A stretch of 64,000 nt of DNA from Betaproteobacteria bacterium (GCA_016720425.1 JADKKQ010000007.1:168126-232125); one strand, 5' to 3'; numbered from the stretch's first letter, positions 1 to 8,152 are shown. Made by a program: numbers and translations. The notes: a model not told the origin generated them from the sequence alone.

Positions 1-1
1 G

Positions 2-256
2 ACGATTTGTGGCGCGCTGGCCGCCGCCCTCATGCTTTCCGGCTGCGCGAGCATGACCGACACGCAAAAGCGCACGACGACCGGAGCCGCCCTGGGCGGG
101 GCGGTCGTCGGGGTCGCCACCGGCGAGTGGGCGTGGGCCGCCGCGGGCGCCGCGGCAGGAGCCGCGGGTGGTTACCTTTACGACCAGAGCAAGAAGAACG
201 AGCAGAAGGCCTATGAAGCGGGCGTCAGGGACGCCCAGGGCGGCAAGCCGAAGTAG
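2..256 (+). CDS. glycine-zipper lipoprotein, 5' end cut by window edge
   Basis: The reading frame is open from the first bases, so the start lies outside the window. The visible part begins with the end of a hydrophobic signal followed by a lipobox L-S-G-C (about position 32-43), so this should be an outer-membrane lipoprotein. The mature part contains a Gly/Ala-rich stretch (GAALGGAVVG, then a run of AAAGAAAG) typical of glycine-zipper proteins of the YMGG/OmpA-like-linker type, which insert in or span membranes. It ends in a short charged tail (Q-S-K-K-N-E-Q-K). The exact family member cannot be named. It converges on the antiporter gene with about 120 bases between stops. Seen: lipobox and Gly repeats. 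Inferred: envelope location. Confidence 0.75.
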   Translation, partial: TICGALAAALMLSGCASMTDTQKRTTTGAALGGAVVGVATGEWAWAAAGAAAGAAGGYLYDQSKKNEQKAYEAGVRDAQGGKPK

Positions 257-376
257 GCCGGCCGTCGCCCGGCAGCCGGTGGGTGGCCGGTCGACGCAGC
301 CGCACCGGGCAGGTCCGCAACGGCCGGGTCGAAGCGCCAACGGCTGCCTCGCGTGCCGCCCGTCCCTCGGCGCGCT

Positions 377-1834
377 TCAGTGCTTGAGGCCGATGCCGAT
401 GCCGGCGATCCTGTCGCCCTCGAGTTGACGCACCACCAGCACCGCCGACCCCAGGCGCACGCTGTCGCCGACCACCGGCGGCCGGCGCAATTCGGCCACC
501 ATCCAGTCCCCGAGCGCAGCCGCCGCATCGGCCGGCGCGGGCAGGCCGTAGAAATCGCAGATCGAGCCGACCGGCACCTTGGGGTCGAGGGCAAAATCCC
601 GGAAGACGGCACGCACGCCGCGTTCGTCCCCGGGATCGGGCAGCGCCACCCCCAGCCGGCGCGCCAGCAGGCCGATCGTCGTGCCCTGCGTGAGCAACGA
701 CGCGAGCACCACCATGAAAGCGATGTTGAACAGCAGTCCCGCGTTCGGCGTGCCGGCCAGCAACGGAAACAGCGCCAGCACGATGGGCACCGCGCCGCGC
801 AGACCCACCCACGAAATGAACCAGGTCTCGCGCGGCGAGAAGTGGAACGGCATCAGGCACAGCCACACCGCCACGGGTCGCGCCACGAAGATCAGCGTAA
901 GCGATACGGCCACGCCGGAGCCCAGCGCGCCCAGCATCGTCGACGGCGTCACCAACAGGCCCAGCAGCAGGAACATGCCTGCCTGGGCGAGCCAGGCATA
1001 GCCGTCCATCGCCGCCAGCGTGGGTGCCACGACCTCGGCCGCGCGATTGGCGACGATCAGCCCGAACAGGTACACCGCGAGAAAGCCCGAGCCGCCCAGC
1101 AACCCGGTGACGGCGAACATCGACAGTCCGCCCGCACCGATCAGCAGCGCCAGGATGCCGCCCCCGGCATCGCGCGACGCGACGCGCCGCAGCAACGCAG
1201 CCATCGCGAACCCGCCGACCACACCGACCAGCGCACCCCAGCCGAACTGCTGCACGAAGACGATCGCCATCGTCGACCACGCGGACGAGCTCGACTCCCC
1301 AGGACCGAGGAGAGCGATGAACACCAGCGTCAGGTAGATCGCCATCGGGTCGTTCATGCCCGATTCGATCTCCAGGGTGGCAGCGACACGTTCGTTGAGC
1401 GTCACCCCCGAGCGTGCCAGCAGGGCGAACACGGCAGCGGCATCCGTCGAGCCGACGATCGCACCCAGCAGCAGGGCGGTACGCCAGTCCAGGTCGACGA
1501 ACCAGACACCGGCGATCGCCGTGATGCCGGCACAGACCACCACCCCGACCGTGGCCAGCAGCGCGGCGGGCCGGAGGCCGGTGCGGAACCGGGCGTACGC
1601 GGTGCGCAACCCGCCGTCGAGCAGGATCACCGCCAGCGCCAGGTTGCCGACCCAGAAGCTCAGCCGGAAGTCGTCGAAGTGATAGCCGCCGATGCCGTCT
1701 TCCCCGGCGAGGATGCCCGCGAGGAGAAAGACCAGCAGGAACGAGAAGCCGATGCGCGCCGAGAGCAGCCCGGTCAGCACGCTGGCGAAGACGAGCGCCG
1801 AAGCCGCGAGCAACGGAAGGTTGATGAAGTCCAC
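377..1834 (-). CDS. nhaP2: CPA1-family K+/H+ (or Na+/H+) antiporter, NhaP2/CvrA type
   Basis: A 485-residue inner-membrane cation/proton antiporter. About a dozen hydrophobic segments fill residues 5-390. The transport core is recognisable from STDAAAV at about 129-135 and the ND pair at about 161-162, which are ion-binding and helix-break motifs of the CPA1 family. A soluble C-terminal region (about 400-485) resembles the RCK_C/CorC-type domain of NhaP2 (CvrA), which favours K+/H+ exchange and volume or pH homeostasis. The frame extends 30 codons further upstream, but those residues are Arg/Pro-rich and unlike the family. I chose the GTG at 1834, just before the first membrane helix. It is divergent from the M16 peptidase gene. 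Ion specificity cannot be read from sequence. Confidence 0.88.
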   Translation of the reverse strand: MDFINLPLLAASALVFASVLTGLLSARIGFSFLLVFLLAGILAGEDGIGGYHFDDFRLSFWVGNLALAVILLDGGLRTAYARFRTGLRPAALLATVGVVVCAGITAIAGVWFVDLDWRTALLLGAIVGSTDAAAVFALLARSGVTLNERVAATLEIESGMNDPMAIYLTLVFIALLGPGESSSSAWSTMAIVFVQQFGWGALVGVVGGFAMAALLRRVASRDAGGGILALLIGAGGLSMFAVTGLLGGSGFLAVYLFGLIVANRAAEVVAPTLAAMDGYAWLAQAGMFLLLGLLVTPSTMLGALGSGVAVSLTLIFVARPVAVWLCLMPFHFSPRETWFISWVGLRGAVPIVLALFPLLAGTPNAGLLFNIAFMVVLASLLTQGTTIGLLARRLGVALPDPGDERGVRAVFRDFALDPKVPVGSICDFYGLPAPADAAAALGDWMVAELRRPPVVGDSVRLGSAVLVVRQLEGDRIAGIGIGLKH

Positions 1835-2171
1835 CCGGCGAGTATATCGGCCCGGTTCCGCTCGGATGCCGGCGTCCGGCGATCGGGAGCGACCCGCGGG
1901 CGCGAGTGCCGGAGCGCGCAGCACGAAGGCACTCCCGTGGGCGTGCTAACCTTGCCCGACCCCTCCGGAGGGAATCGGGGTTCGTGCCGGCAGGTCGGGA
2001 CCCCGGTCGCCGATCGACCGGCAAAGTGCAATCGAGCGCCGACCTTCTGCCCATGCCCCATGGATACCCACTGAAAATGCAATGCTCGGCTGCCTTCCCA
2101 AGCGCGGCGACGACCGGTCCGTCCGTTGCCGCGGCGGACATTTCCGCGGGCGACGCGCGGAGAGGCGCCCG
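1835..2171. other. 337-base spacer between divergent antiporter and M16 genes
   Basis: No convincing gene. It must contain the promoters of both divergent genes, but no strong -35/-10 pair is obvious. It holds a diverged copy of the dispersed repeat also found at 33001-33120 (annotated separately at 1901-1942). Reading on from the GTG of that copy gives a 45-codon frame with no family resemblance, which I do not call a gene. Confidence 0.6.
1901..1942 (+). repeat. diverged copy of the dispersed gene-start repeat
   Basis: By eye, 35 of 42 bases match the reverse complement of the 60-bp tandem repeat at 33001-33120. The best-conserved core is CGGAG(C/T)GCGCAGCACGAAGG. As in the other copies, AAGG is followed after seven bases by GTG (1937-1939). 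Here no known gene follows directly, so this copy looks decayed or detached from a coding sequence. Confidence 0.6.
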
Positions 2172-3476
2172 TTGATCGACGTGCCGCGCATCGCCGGCCG
2201 CGCGGGCGACGCCGACGCCGCGGTCACGACGCTCGACAACGGCGTGCGCGTGGCCGTCTTCCGGCTGCCGCACCTCGCCACGGCGGCGGTCAGCGTCTTC
2301 GTGCGCAGCGGCAGCCAGCACGAGAGCGCGCGCCTCAACGGCATCAGCCACTTCATCGAGCACATGGCCTTCAAGGGCACGCGCACGCGCGACTGCCAGC
2401 AGATCAACCTCGACGCCGAGCGCCTCGGTGCCGAGGTCAACGCCCACACCGACAAGAACCACACCGCGTTCCACATGCGCGGCATGGCAGGCGACGCCGG
2501 GTCCTTCCTGCGGATGCTGGGAGACATCGTCCGCCACGGCACCTTTCCCGAAGCCGAGCTCGAGCGCGAGCGACAGGTCATCCTGCACGAGACCACCGAG
2601 GACGAGGACGACGCGATGGCGACGGCGTTCAGGCTGTTCGACAGGGCGTGCTACGGCGAGCACGCGGTTGCCCGTCCGGTGATCGGCAGCCGCAGCAACA
2701 TCCGGCGCTTCACCCGCGCCGAGCTGGTGGCCTACGTGCAGCGGCAGTACACCGGCGCCAACGTCGTCGTCGGCATCGCCGGCAAGGTCGACGTCGACCG
2801 GGTCGTGGCCGAGGCGTCGACGGCCTTCGGCGACATGACTCGCGGCAGCGACAACCGGGTCGCGGCGCCGGACTACGTGGGCGGTGTCCGCGCGCGCCGG
2901 ATGGCCGGCTGCAGCCAGGCCCACGTCGTGGTCGGCTTCCCGATCCCCGGGCTGCTGGGCGAGCACCAGGGCGCCGTCGTCGCCGCGGCGCTGTTCGGCG
3001 AAGGCATGAGCTCGCCGCTGCTCGACCGGATCCGCGAACGGCGGGGCCTCGTCTACCACGCGGATTGCTCGGCCGACGTGACCGACCTCTGCGGCCAGTT
3101 CGTGATCGAGGCGTCGACCGGCCCCGAGCACCTCGACGAGTACTTCGCCGAGGTCGCCCGCTTGCTGCGCGAACACGCCGCGGCCACCGACCCGGTGGGG
3201 CTGGAGCGCGCCCGCAACCAGATCATGGTGCGCAGCCTGTGCGCGCAGGAAGTGCCCTCGCAACGGATGGAGATCGCCGCGCTGGACCTCTTCGCCTTCG
3301 ATCGCGTGCGCTCGCGCGACGAGCTGATGGCGGGTATCGCGGCGGTCGGTCCCGCGGAGGTGCGCGACGCGTTTGCGCGCATGGTCGGCGCGGGCGCCGC
3401 GGTGGCGCTGGCCGGCAAGATCCCCAGCGGCGTGGAGGAACGGGGCGCCCGGCTGCTGGCCGGACGCGGCGCCTGA
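2172..3476 (+). CDS. M16-family zinc metallopeptidase (processing-peptidase-like)
   Basis: A 434-residue M16B (insulinase/MPP-beta-like) peptidase. The inverted zinc motif HFIEH lies at residues 60-64 (H60, E63, H64). The distal zinc-binding glutamate is expected in the RERQVILHE stretch about 75 residues later. The C-terminal M16_C half carries the G-x-S-S-P-L/RERRGLVY block typical of the second domain. No signal peptide is visible, so it is probably cytoplasmic, unlike periplasmic PqqL-type members. The frame opens at 2082, but the first 30 codons are Arg-rich. I chose TTG at 2172 because GGAGAGG stands about 8 bases upstream and the conserved domain begins soon after. The substrate is unknown. 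Confidence 0.85.
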   Translation: MIDVPRIAGRAGDADAAVTTLDNGVRVAVFRLPHLATAAVSVFVRSGSQHESARLNGISHFIEHMAFKGTRTRDCQQINLDAERLGAEVNAHTDKNHTAFHMRGMAGDAGSFLRMLGDIVRHGTFPEAELERERQVILHETTEDEDDAMATAFRLFDRACYGEHAVARPVIGSRSNIRRFTRAELVAYVQRQYTGANVVVGIAGKVDVDRVVAEASTAFGDMTRGSDNRVAAPDYVGGVRARRMAGCSQAHVVVGFPIPGLLGEHQGAVVAAALFGEGMSSPLLDRIRERRGLVYHADCSADVTDLCGQFVIEASTGPEHLDEYFAEVARLLREHAAATDPVGLERARNQIMVRSLCAQEVPSQRMEIAALDLFAFDRVRSRDELMAGIAAVGPAEVRDAFARMVGAGAAVALAGKIPSGVEERGARLLAGRGA

Positions 3477-3559
3477 CCGCCTCCCACGCTGATCGGCGAG
3501 CGCGCATCGGGGATGATCGCGGTCGACGAGCGACCGGCCGCACGACGCCCCGGTGAAAG

Positions 3560-4468
3560 TCAGTCCGGCGCGCCCTTCAGCGCCACCGCCAGCGCATAGA
3601 GCTCGGCCCGCGGCAATCCGGTCGCGACGGCGGCGACGCGCGCGGCCCGGGCCGGCGGCAGTTCCTCGACCAGCGCCCGCAACAACTGCCGGACGTCCTG
3701 CCTCGGGGCGCTTGCCGGCGCGGGCGTCGGTGGCGCCTGGTCGACGACCAGCACGAACTCGCCGCGCTCGCGGTTGGCGTCGGCATCGAACCACGCCGCC
3801 GCCTCGGCGAGCGGCAGGCGGGTGATGGACTCGAACTTCTTGGTGAGCTCGCGGGCGACGACCAGCTCGCGCGTGCCGCCGCAGATGCCGAGCAGGTCCG
3901 CCACGGTGGCGCGCACCCGGTGGGGCGCCTCGTAACAGACCAGCGCACAGGAGGGCAGCGCGGCGACGCTCTCCAGCAGCGCGCGCCGGGCACGCGCCGC
4001 CTGCGGCAGGAAGCCGAGAAACAGGAACCGCTCGGCCGCGAGCCCCGCCGCCGAGATGGCGGCGATCGCCGCATTGGCGCCGGGGATCGGCACCACCGGC
4101 AAGCCCGCGGCGCGCACCGCGGCGACGACCCGCGCGCCCGGGTCGCTGACGCCCGGCGTGCCGGCATCGCTGACCAGGGCGACGCTGCGGCCGGCGCGCA
4201 GCCATTCGATCACTTCGGTCGCCCGCCGCGACTCGTTGTGCTCGCGTATCGAGACCGGCCGCGTCGCGATGCCGTAGTGGCGCAGCAGCACCGTGGTGAC
4301 CCGCGTGTCCTCGGCGCCGATGACGTCCGCCGAGGCGAGCACATCGAGGGCACGCAGGCCGAGGTCGCGCAGATTCCCCAGCGGGGTGGCGACCACATAT
4401 AATGACCCCGCGCAGGCCGGCTGTGCGTCCAGGCGTTGCCCATCGCCCCGCCCCCCGTCTCCAATCAC
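3560..4468 (-). CDS. rsmI: 16S rRNA 2'-O-ribose C1402 methyltransferase
   Basis: SAM-dependent methyltransferase of the tetrapyrrole-methylase fold that 2'-O-methylates C1402 in the decoding centre of 16S rRNA. Diagnostic motifs are VATPLGNLRD near the N-terminus, AEDTRVT, SDAGTPGVSDPG, and P-x-P-G-A-N with AISAAGL, then ARELTKKFE. About 302 residues, near the usual 285-300. The start is uncertain: GTG at 4468 leaves about 22 residues before the conserved LYVVATP block, while an upstream in-frame GTG at 4480 is also possible. It diverges from lpoA, whose -10 box lies inside this gene's first codons. The pair rsmI|lpoA is conserved in proteobacteria (yraL|yraM in E. coli). Confidence 0.93.
   Translation of the reverse strand: MIGDGGRGDGQRLDAQPACAGSLYVVATPLGNLRDLGLRALDVLASADVIGAEDTRVTTVLLRHYGIATRPVSIREHNESRRATEVIEWLRAGRSVALVSDAGTPGVSDPGARVVAAVRAAGLPVVPIPGANAAIAAISAAGLAAERFLFLGFLPQAARARRALLESVAALPSCALVCYEAPHRVRATVADLLGICGGTRELVVARELTKKFESITRLPLAEAAAWFDADANRERGEFVLVVDQAPPTPAPASAPRQDVRQLLRALVEELPPARAARVAAVATGLPRAELYALAVALKGAPD
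4398..4403 (+). promoter_or_regulatory. -10 box TATAAT, probable lpoA operon promoter
   Basis: A perfect TATAAT stands about 150 bases upstream of the lpoA ATG in otherwise very GC-rich DNA. The -35 region is poor (ATTCCC-like around 4373-4379), so it may need an activator. The box overlaps the S-L-Y codons of the divergent rsmI, so both genes constrain these bases. Confidence 0.55.
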
Positions 4469-4554
4469 AGCTGCCGTCACTTTCGCCCCCGATGCCCTGC
4501 CGCCCGCCCGCCCGCACCCGCCGCGGACCGTCCCGTCGCCGTGGCGGCGGCGCA

Positions 4555-5727
4555 ATGCGGGCGCTGATCGTGGTCACGCTGCTCGCGCTGCCGGCATTCT
4601 CCGCTGCGCAAACCCCTGCGGCAAGCGACGCCCCGACGGTGCAGGCCGCCGACGCGCCGAGCGCATCTGCCGACACTCCGCCGGCGGTGCCGGCCGGCGA
4701 CAGCGCGAACGACGCGGCCGGCGGCGCGGTCGCCGCGCCGGCGCCACCGCCGCCACCGCCGCCACCGGCGGAGGCGTTCACCATCGTTCTCGTCCTGCCG
4801 CTCGAATCCGCCGCCTACGGCCGCGCGGCCGAGGCGGTGCGTGCGGGCTTCCTCGCCGCCGCCGACGCCGACGCCGGCAAGACCCGGACCCGCGTGATCT
4901 CGCACGCCGACGGCAACCCGCTGACGGGTTTCGCCGAAGCGCGCAAGCTGGGGGCCCGGGTGGTCGTGGGACCGCTGGTCCGCGACGACCTGCGCGCGCT
5001 GCTCGCGGCCGACACCGAGCTGCCGACGACGCTGGCACTGAACCAGCCCGACGATGGTGCGGCGCTGCCCGCGCGGGTCTATGCGCTGACGCTTGCCATC
5101 GAGGCCGAAGGTCGCCAACTCGCGCGCCTGGTCCGCGCCCAGGGCGCGCAGACGGTCGGCGTGGTCAGCGCCGATGCCGTGCTGCAGAAACGGTTCGCCA
5201 GCGCCTTCGTCGGCGAGTGGATCCTGCAGGGCGGCGGTCCGCCGGAGACGTTCCGCTTCGACCGCGCGCCGGAACTGCTCACCCAGCTGCGCAAGGACCT
5301 CGGCCGGACGCCGATCGACGCGGTGCTGCTGGCCGTCGACGGCGCCGACGTCGCGCTGCTGAAGCCGTTCGTGGGGACCGTGCCGAGCTACACCAGCAGC
5401 CAGGTCAACGACCGCATGCAGCTGGAGAGCCAGCGCGATCTCGACGACCTCCAGTTCGTGGAGCTGCCCTGGCTCGCCGATCCGACCCAGGCCGGGCTCG
5501 GCGGACTGCCGCGCGGCACCTACACCAATGCGTCGCTGCAACGGCTCTACGCGCTGGGGATCGACGCGTTCCGCATCGCCCGCGCGCTCGTCGACGGTCC
5601 GCCCGCGACGATGGAGATCGACGGCGCGACCGGCCACCTGACGCTGGAGAGCTCGCGCAGCTTCGCCCGCGAGGGGCAGCTGATGCGCCTGCGCGGCGGG
5701 CAGGTCGAAGCCGCGCCGCCGCGCTAG
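4555..5727 (+). CDS. lpoA: LpoA-like penicillin-binding protein activator (periplasmic-binding-like domain)
   Basis: A 390-residue exported protein resembling the C-terminal domain of LpoA (YraM), the outer-membrane activator of PBP1A. The signal peptide is MRALIVVTLLALPAFSA with an A-x-A type cleavage. There is no lipobox cysteine, so unlike E. coli LpoA it looks soluble or only loosely anchored. A Pro/Ala-rich linker with eight consecutive prolines precedes a type I periplasmic-binding-protein fold (LVLPLESAAYGRAAEAVRAGF, then GPLVRDD and VYALTLAIEAEGRQLA). The N-terminal TPR domain of enterobacterial LpoA (about 680 residues) is absent. ATG at 4555 was chosen because it starts the signal peptide. 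It is followed 33 bases later by yraN, in the conserved order lpoA-yraN-diaA-dolP. Confidence 0.85.
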   Translation: MRALIVVTLLALPAFSAAQTPAASDAPTVQAADAPSASADTPPAVPAGDSANDAAGGAVAAPAPPPPPPPPAEAFTIVLVLPLESAAYGRAAEAVRAGFLAAADADAGKTRTRVISHADGNPLTGFAEARKLGARVVVGPLVRDDLRALLAADTELPTTLALNQPDDGAALPARVYALTLAIEAEGRQLARLVRAQGAQTVGVVSADAVLQKRFASAFVGEWILQGGGPPETFRFDRAPELLTQLRKDLGRTPIDAVLLAVDGADVALLKPFVGTVPSYTSSQVNDRMQLESQRDLDDLQFVELPWLADPTQAGLGGLPRGTYTNASLQRLYALGIDAFRIARALVDGPPATMEIDGATGHLTLESSRSFAREGQLMRLRGGQVEAAPPR

Positions 5728-5760
5728 TCGCGGACCCCGCACGGCGAAGAGCCCACCGCG

Positions 5761-6117
5761 ATGACCGCCCCGCAGGCCGACGCCGGAGCCGAAGCCGAGC
5801 GCCTCGCCGCCGCGTTTCTCGAGGCGCGCGGCCTGTCGATCGTCGAGCGCAACTACCGCCGGCGCTGCGGCGAACTCGACCTCGTTGCCCGCGACGGCGC
5901 CACGCTGGTCTTCGTGGAGGTGCGGCTGCGCCGCGGGCGCGCGTTCGGCGGCGCGGCGGAGAGCATCACCGCCGCCAAGCGGGCGCGCCTGACCCGCGCG
6001 GCCGGGCTCTATCTCGCCGGCCTGCGCGACACGCCGTGCTGCCGCTTCGACGCCGTGCTGCTCGACGCGCTCGATGCCGACCGCATCGAATGGCTGCAGG
6101 ACGTCATCTGCAGCTGA
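5761..6117 (+). CDS. yraN: UPF0102 family protein YraN
   Basis: 118 residues, the usual size of YraN. The protein has the restriction-endonuclease-like core of UPF0102: AAFLEARGLSIVERNYR, then G-E-L-D-L-V-A-R-D-G and V-F-V-E-V-R, the E/D-D-EVR pattern of a PD-(D/E)XK fold, then ITAAKRARL. The function is not firmly established in the family; a nuclease role is inferred from the fold only. It sits between lpoA and the SIS-domain gene, as in most beta- and gammaproteobacteria. Confidence 0.93.
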   Translation: MTAPQADAGAEAERLAAAFLEARGLSIVERNYRRRCGELDLVARDGATLVFVEVRLRRGRAFGGAAESITAAKRARLTRAAGLYLAGLRDTPCCRFDAVLLDALDADRIEWLQDVICS

Positions 6118-6146
6118 CGGGCACCGGGTGCGCGGCGCGATGTTGC

Positions 6147-6152
6147 TACAAT
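6147..6152 (+). promoter_or_regulatory. possible -10 box (TACAAT) upstream of the SIS gene
   Basis: TACAAT lies 33 bases before the gmhA/diaA ATG in a short GC-rich spacer. No good -35 is visible at the right distance, so an internal operon promoter is only a suggestion. Confidence 0.35.
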
Positions 6153-6184
6153 CGCGCATCCTCGTTTTCCCGGGCCTCCGCTCG

Positions 6185-6778
6185 ATGGACCACGTTCAGC
6201 GCATTCGCCAGCACTTCGCCGACAGCGCGCAGTTGAAACTCGACGCGGCGGAGCTGCTCGCGCCGGAGATCGCCCGCGCGTCGTCGATCATGACCGCCGC
6301 GCTGCTGGCGGACGGCAAGATCCTCGCCTGCGGCAACGGCGGCTCGGCCGGCGACGCCCAGCACTTCGCCGCCGAGATGGTGGGCCGCTTCGAGCGCGAG
6401 CGGCCGGAACTTCCGGCGCTGTCGCTTGCCACCGACACATCGATCCTCACCGCGGTCGCGAACGACTACGCGTTCGAGCAGGTCTTCGCCCGGCAGGTGC
6501 GAGCGCTCGGCGCCCGCGGCGACGTCCTGCTCGCGATCTCCACCTCGGGCAACTCGCCCAACGTGATCGCGGCGATCGCGGCCGCGCACGACCGCGAGAT
6601 GCGCGTGGTCGCCCTGACCGGCCGCGGCGGGGGGCGCGTCTCCGGACTGCTCACCGACGCCGACGTTCACCTCTGCGTCCCCCACGATCGCACCGCACGC
6701 ATCCAGGAGGTTCACTTGCTCGTCATCCACTGCCTTTGCGACACCATCGACGCCACGCTGCTCGGAGACGACGCATGA
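6185..6778 (+). CDS. gmhA: SIS-domain phosphoheptose isomerase / DiaA-like protein
   Basis: A 197-residue SIS-domain protein. The phosphosugar-binding motifs CGNGGSAGDAQHFAAE and STSGNSPN are intact. It is intermediate between GmhA (sedoheptulose-7-P to heptose-7-P, first step of LPS heptose synthesis) and DiaA (DnaA-binding initiator protein). It keeps the glutamate in AAEMVGRF and the histidine in RIQEVHLLVIH that correspond to GmhA catalytic residues. The heptose adenylyltransferase gene two positions downstream also favours GmhA, while the gene order (yraN-x-dolP) is that of diaA. The ATG at 6185 was chosen because upstream codons lie in yraN and the spacer. Its stop overlaps the dolP start (ATGA). 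Confidence 0.85.
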   Translation: MDHVQRIRQHFADSAQLKLDAAELLAPEIARASSIMTAALLADGKILACGNGGSAGDAQHFAAEMVGRFERERPELPALSLATDTSILTAVANDYAFEQVFARQVRALGARGDVLLAISTSGNSPNVIAAIAAAHDREMRVVALTGRGGGRVSGLLTDADVHLCVPHDRTARIQEVHLLVIHCLCDTIDATLLGDDA

Positions 6779-7380
6779 AGCACCTCGCGCACGAACTCCC
6801 CCTGCCGCGCGCCGCCCTGCTCGGCGCCGCCGCGCTCGCCCTCGCTGCGGCCATCGGCCTCGCCGGCTGTGCCCCCGCGGTGATCGCCGTCGGCGTGGGC
6901 GCCGGCGCGATGGTCGCCGCCGATCCGCGTTCCGCGGGCGCACAGGTCGACGACGAGGCGATCGAGTTGAGCCTCCAGGCCAACGAGGCGGTGCAGAAGG
7001 AGAACGTCCACCTCAACGTCACCAGCTACAACGGACTGGTGCTGCTCACCGGCGAGGTGCCCACCGCGGCCGTGCGCGACGAGGTCGAGCGCATCGCCAA
7101 GGCCGCCAATCGGGTTCGCGGCGTGCAGAACGAGCTGTTCGTCGGGCCGATCAGCGATTACAGCGCCCGGACCAACGACGGCTACATCACCTCCCTGGTG
7201 AAGACGCGCTTTCTCGACGAGCCGAAATTCGCGCCGAACCGCGTCAAGGTCGTGACCGAGCGCGGCGTCGTCTACCTGATGGGACTCGTGACCCGCGACG
7301 AAGGCGCGGCGGCGGCGCAGGTCGCCGCCACGACCTCCGGGGTCACGCGCGTGGTCAAGGTCTTCGAGTACACCAACTGA
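6775..7380 (+). CDS. dolP: BON-domain outer-membrane lipoprotein DolP (YraP)
   Basis: 201 residues. A hydrophobic signal ends in the lipobox L-A-G-C (C32), followed by a Gly/Ala-rich segment and two BON domains (about 50-115 and 120-197) with the G-x-V repeats NGLVLLTGEV and RGVVYLMGLV. DolP binds anionic phospholipid, localises at the division site and supports outer-membrane integrity and septal amidase activation. The start overlaps the gmhA/diaA stop by four bases, implying translational coupling. The synteny lpoA-yraN-diaA-dolP supports the assignment. Confidence 0.92.
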   Translation: MKHLAHELPLPRAALLGAAALALAAAIGLAGCAPAVIAVGVGAGAMVAADPRSAGAQVDDEAIELSLQANEAVQKENVHLNVTSYNGLVLLTGEVPTAAVRDEVERIAKAANRVRGVQNELFVGPISDYSARTNDGYITSLVKTRFLDEPKFAPNRVKVVTERGVVYLMGLVTRDEGAAAAQVAATTSGVTRVVKVFEYTN

Positions 7381-7394
7381 CCCTTCACATCGCG

Positions 7395-7904
7395 ATGGCC
7401 GCGCCCGCCTCGATCCCGCCGCCGCGGTACCCGCGGAAGATCGTCGCCGGCGCGGAGCTCGTCGCGCGCATCGCCGCGCTGCCGCGGCCGCTGGTGATGA
7501 CCAACGGCGTGTTCGACGTCCTGCACCGAGGCCACGTCACCTATCTCGACCAGGCCCGCAGCCTGGGAGCGGCGCTGGTCGTCGCCGTCAACTCCGACGC
7601 CTCGGTGCGCCGGCTCGGCAAGGGCGACGATCGTCCGCTGAATCCGCTCGCCGACCGGATGGCGGTGCTGGCCGGGCTGGAAGCGGTCGATCTCGTCGTG
7701 CCCTTCGACGACGACACGCCACGGTCGCTGGTGATCGCCGTGCGGCCCGACATCCTGGTCAAGGGCGGCGACTACACGGCCGAAACCACCGCCGGGGCTG
7801 CCGAAGTGATCGCCGCCGGCGGGCGCTTCGCGGCGATCCCCTTTGCCTTCGAGCGCTCGACCACGGCGCTGGTCGAGCGGATTCGCCGCGCCGAGAACCG
7901 GTGA
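7395..7904 (+). CDS. hldC: D-glycero-beta-D-manno-heptose 1-phosphate adenylyltransferase
   Basis: 169 residues, a stand-alone version of the C-terminal half of HldE (RfaE2). Nucleotidyltransferase motifs are T-N-G-V-F-D-V-L-H-R-G-H (HxGH at the ATP site), VNSDASVRRLGKG and VKGGDY. It joins heptose-1-P with AMP to form ADP-heptose for LPS inner core. It starts 14 bases after dolP, probably in the same transcript. The kinase half (HldA-like) is not in the window. Together with the GmhA-like gene upstream it points to an LPS role for this operon. Confidence 0.93.
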   Translation: MAAPASIPPPRYPRKIVAGAELVARIAALPRPLVMTNGVFDVLHRGHVTYLDQARSLGAALVVAVNSDASVRRLGKGDDRPLNPLADRMAVLAGLEAVDLVVPFDDDTPRSLVIAVRPDILVKGGDYTAETTAGAAEVIAAGGRFAAIPFAFERSTTALVERIRRAENR

Positions 7905-8090
7905 AGAAATCGTTGCGAGCGGGGGGAGTGCAAGGCGCGAGCGATGCGGACGGACTTCGGGTGGATAGGCGAGGAGGGAGCGAGTGATCAACGCTGCAAT
8001 CCGCCCGCGCAGCAGATTCATTCACAGGTTCTGAGCGCGCGCCGCGCAGAGCGAAGCCGGCCGTGGCCGGTCGCCGCAGGGGGCATTTGC

Positions 8091-8096
8091 TATACT
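8091..8096 (+). promoter_or_regulatory. -10 box TATACT before the thioredoxin gene
   Basis: TATACT flanked by TTTGC and TTTTG stands 57 bases upstream of the thioredoxin ATG, in a 248-base spacer that holds no other gene. The -35 region (about 8068-8073) is a poor match. Promoter assignment is inferred from the box and position. Confidence 0.5.
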
Positions 8097-8152
8097 TTTG
8101 CCCCGCCATCTCGCGCCGAATCGGGCGCGCCTTCCGCCCCGAGACCACGCCG

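Noticed and set aside
1937..2074. 45-codon frame after the diverged repeat copy
   Set aside because: No recognisable motif, odd composition (many Cys/Pro), and it ends inside the spacer before the M16 gene.
4735..4770. CCGCCACCG microsatellite in lpoA as a phase-variable tract
   Set aside because: It encodes a plausible proline linker, units are imperfect and multiples of three, so slippage would not switch the frame.
225..4784. Very long minus-strand open frame (about 1500 codons) and similar long antisense frames elsewhere
   Set aside because: High GC removes stop codons from the shadow frames. The residues are Arg/Ala/Gly/Pro-rich with no family motifs, and they run across well-supported genes.
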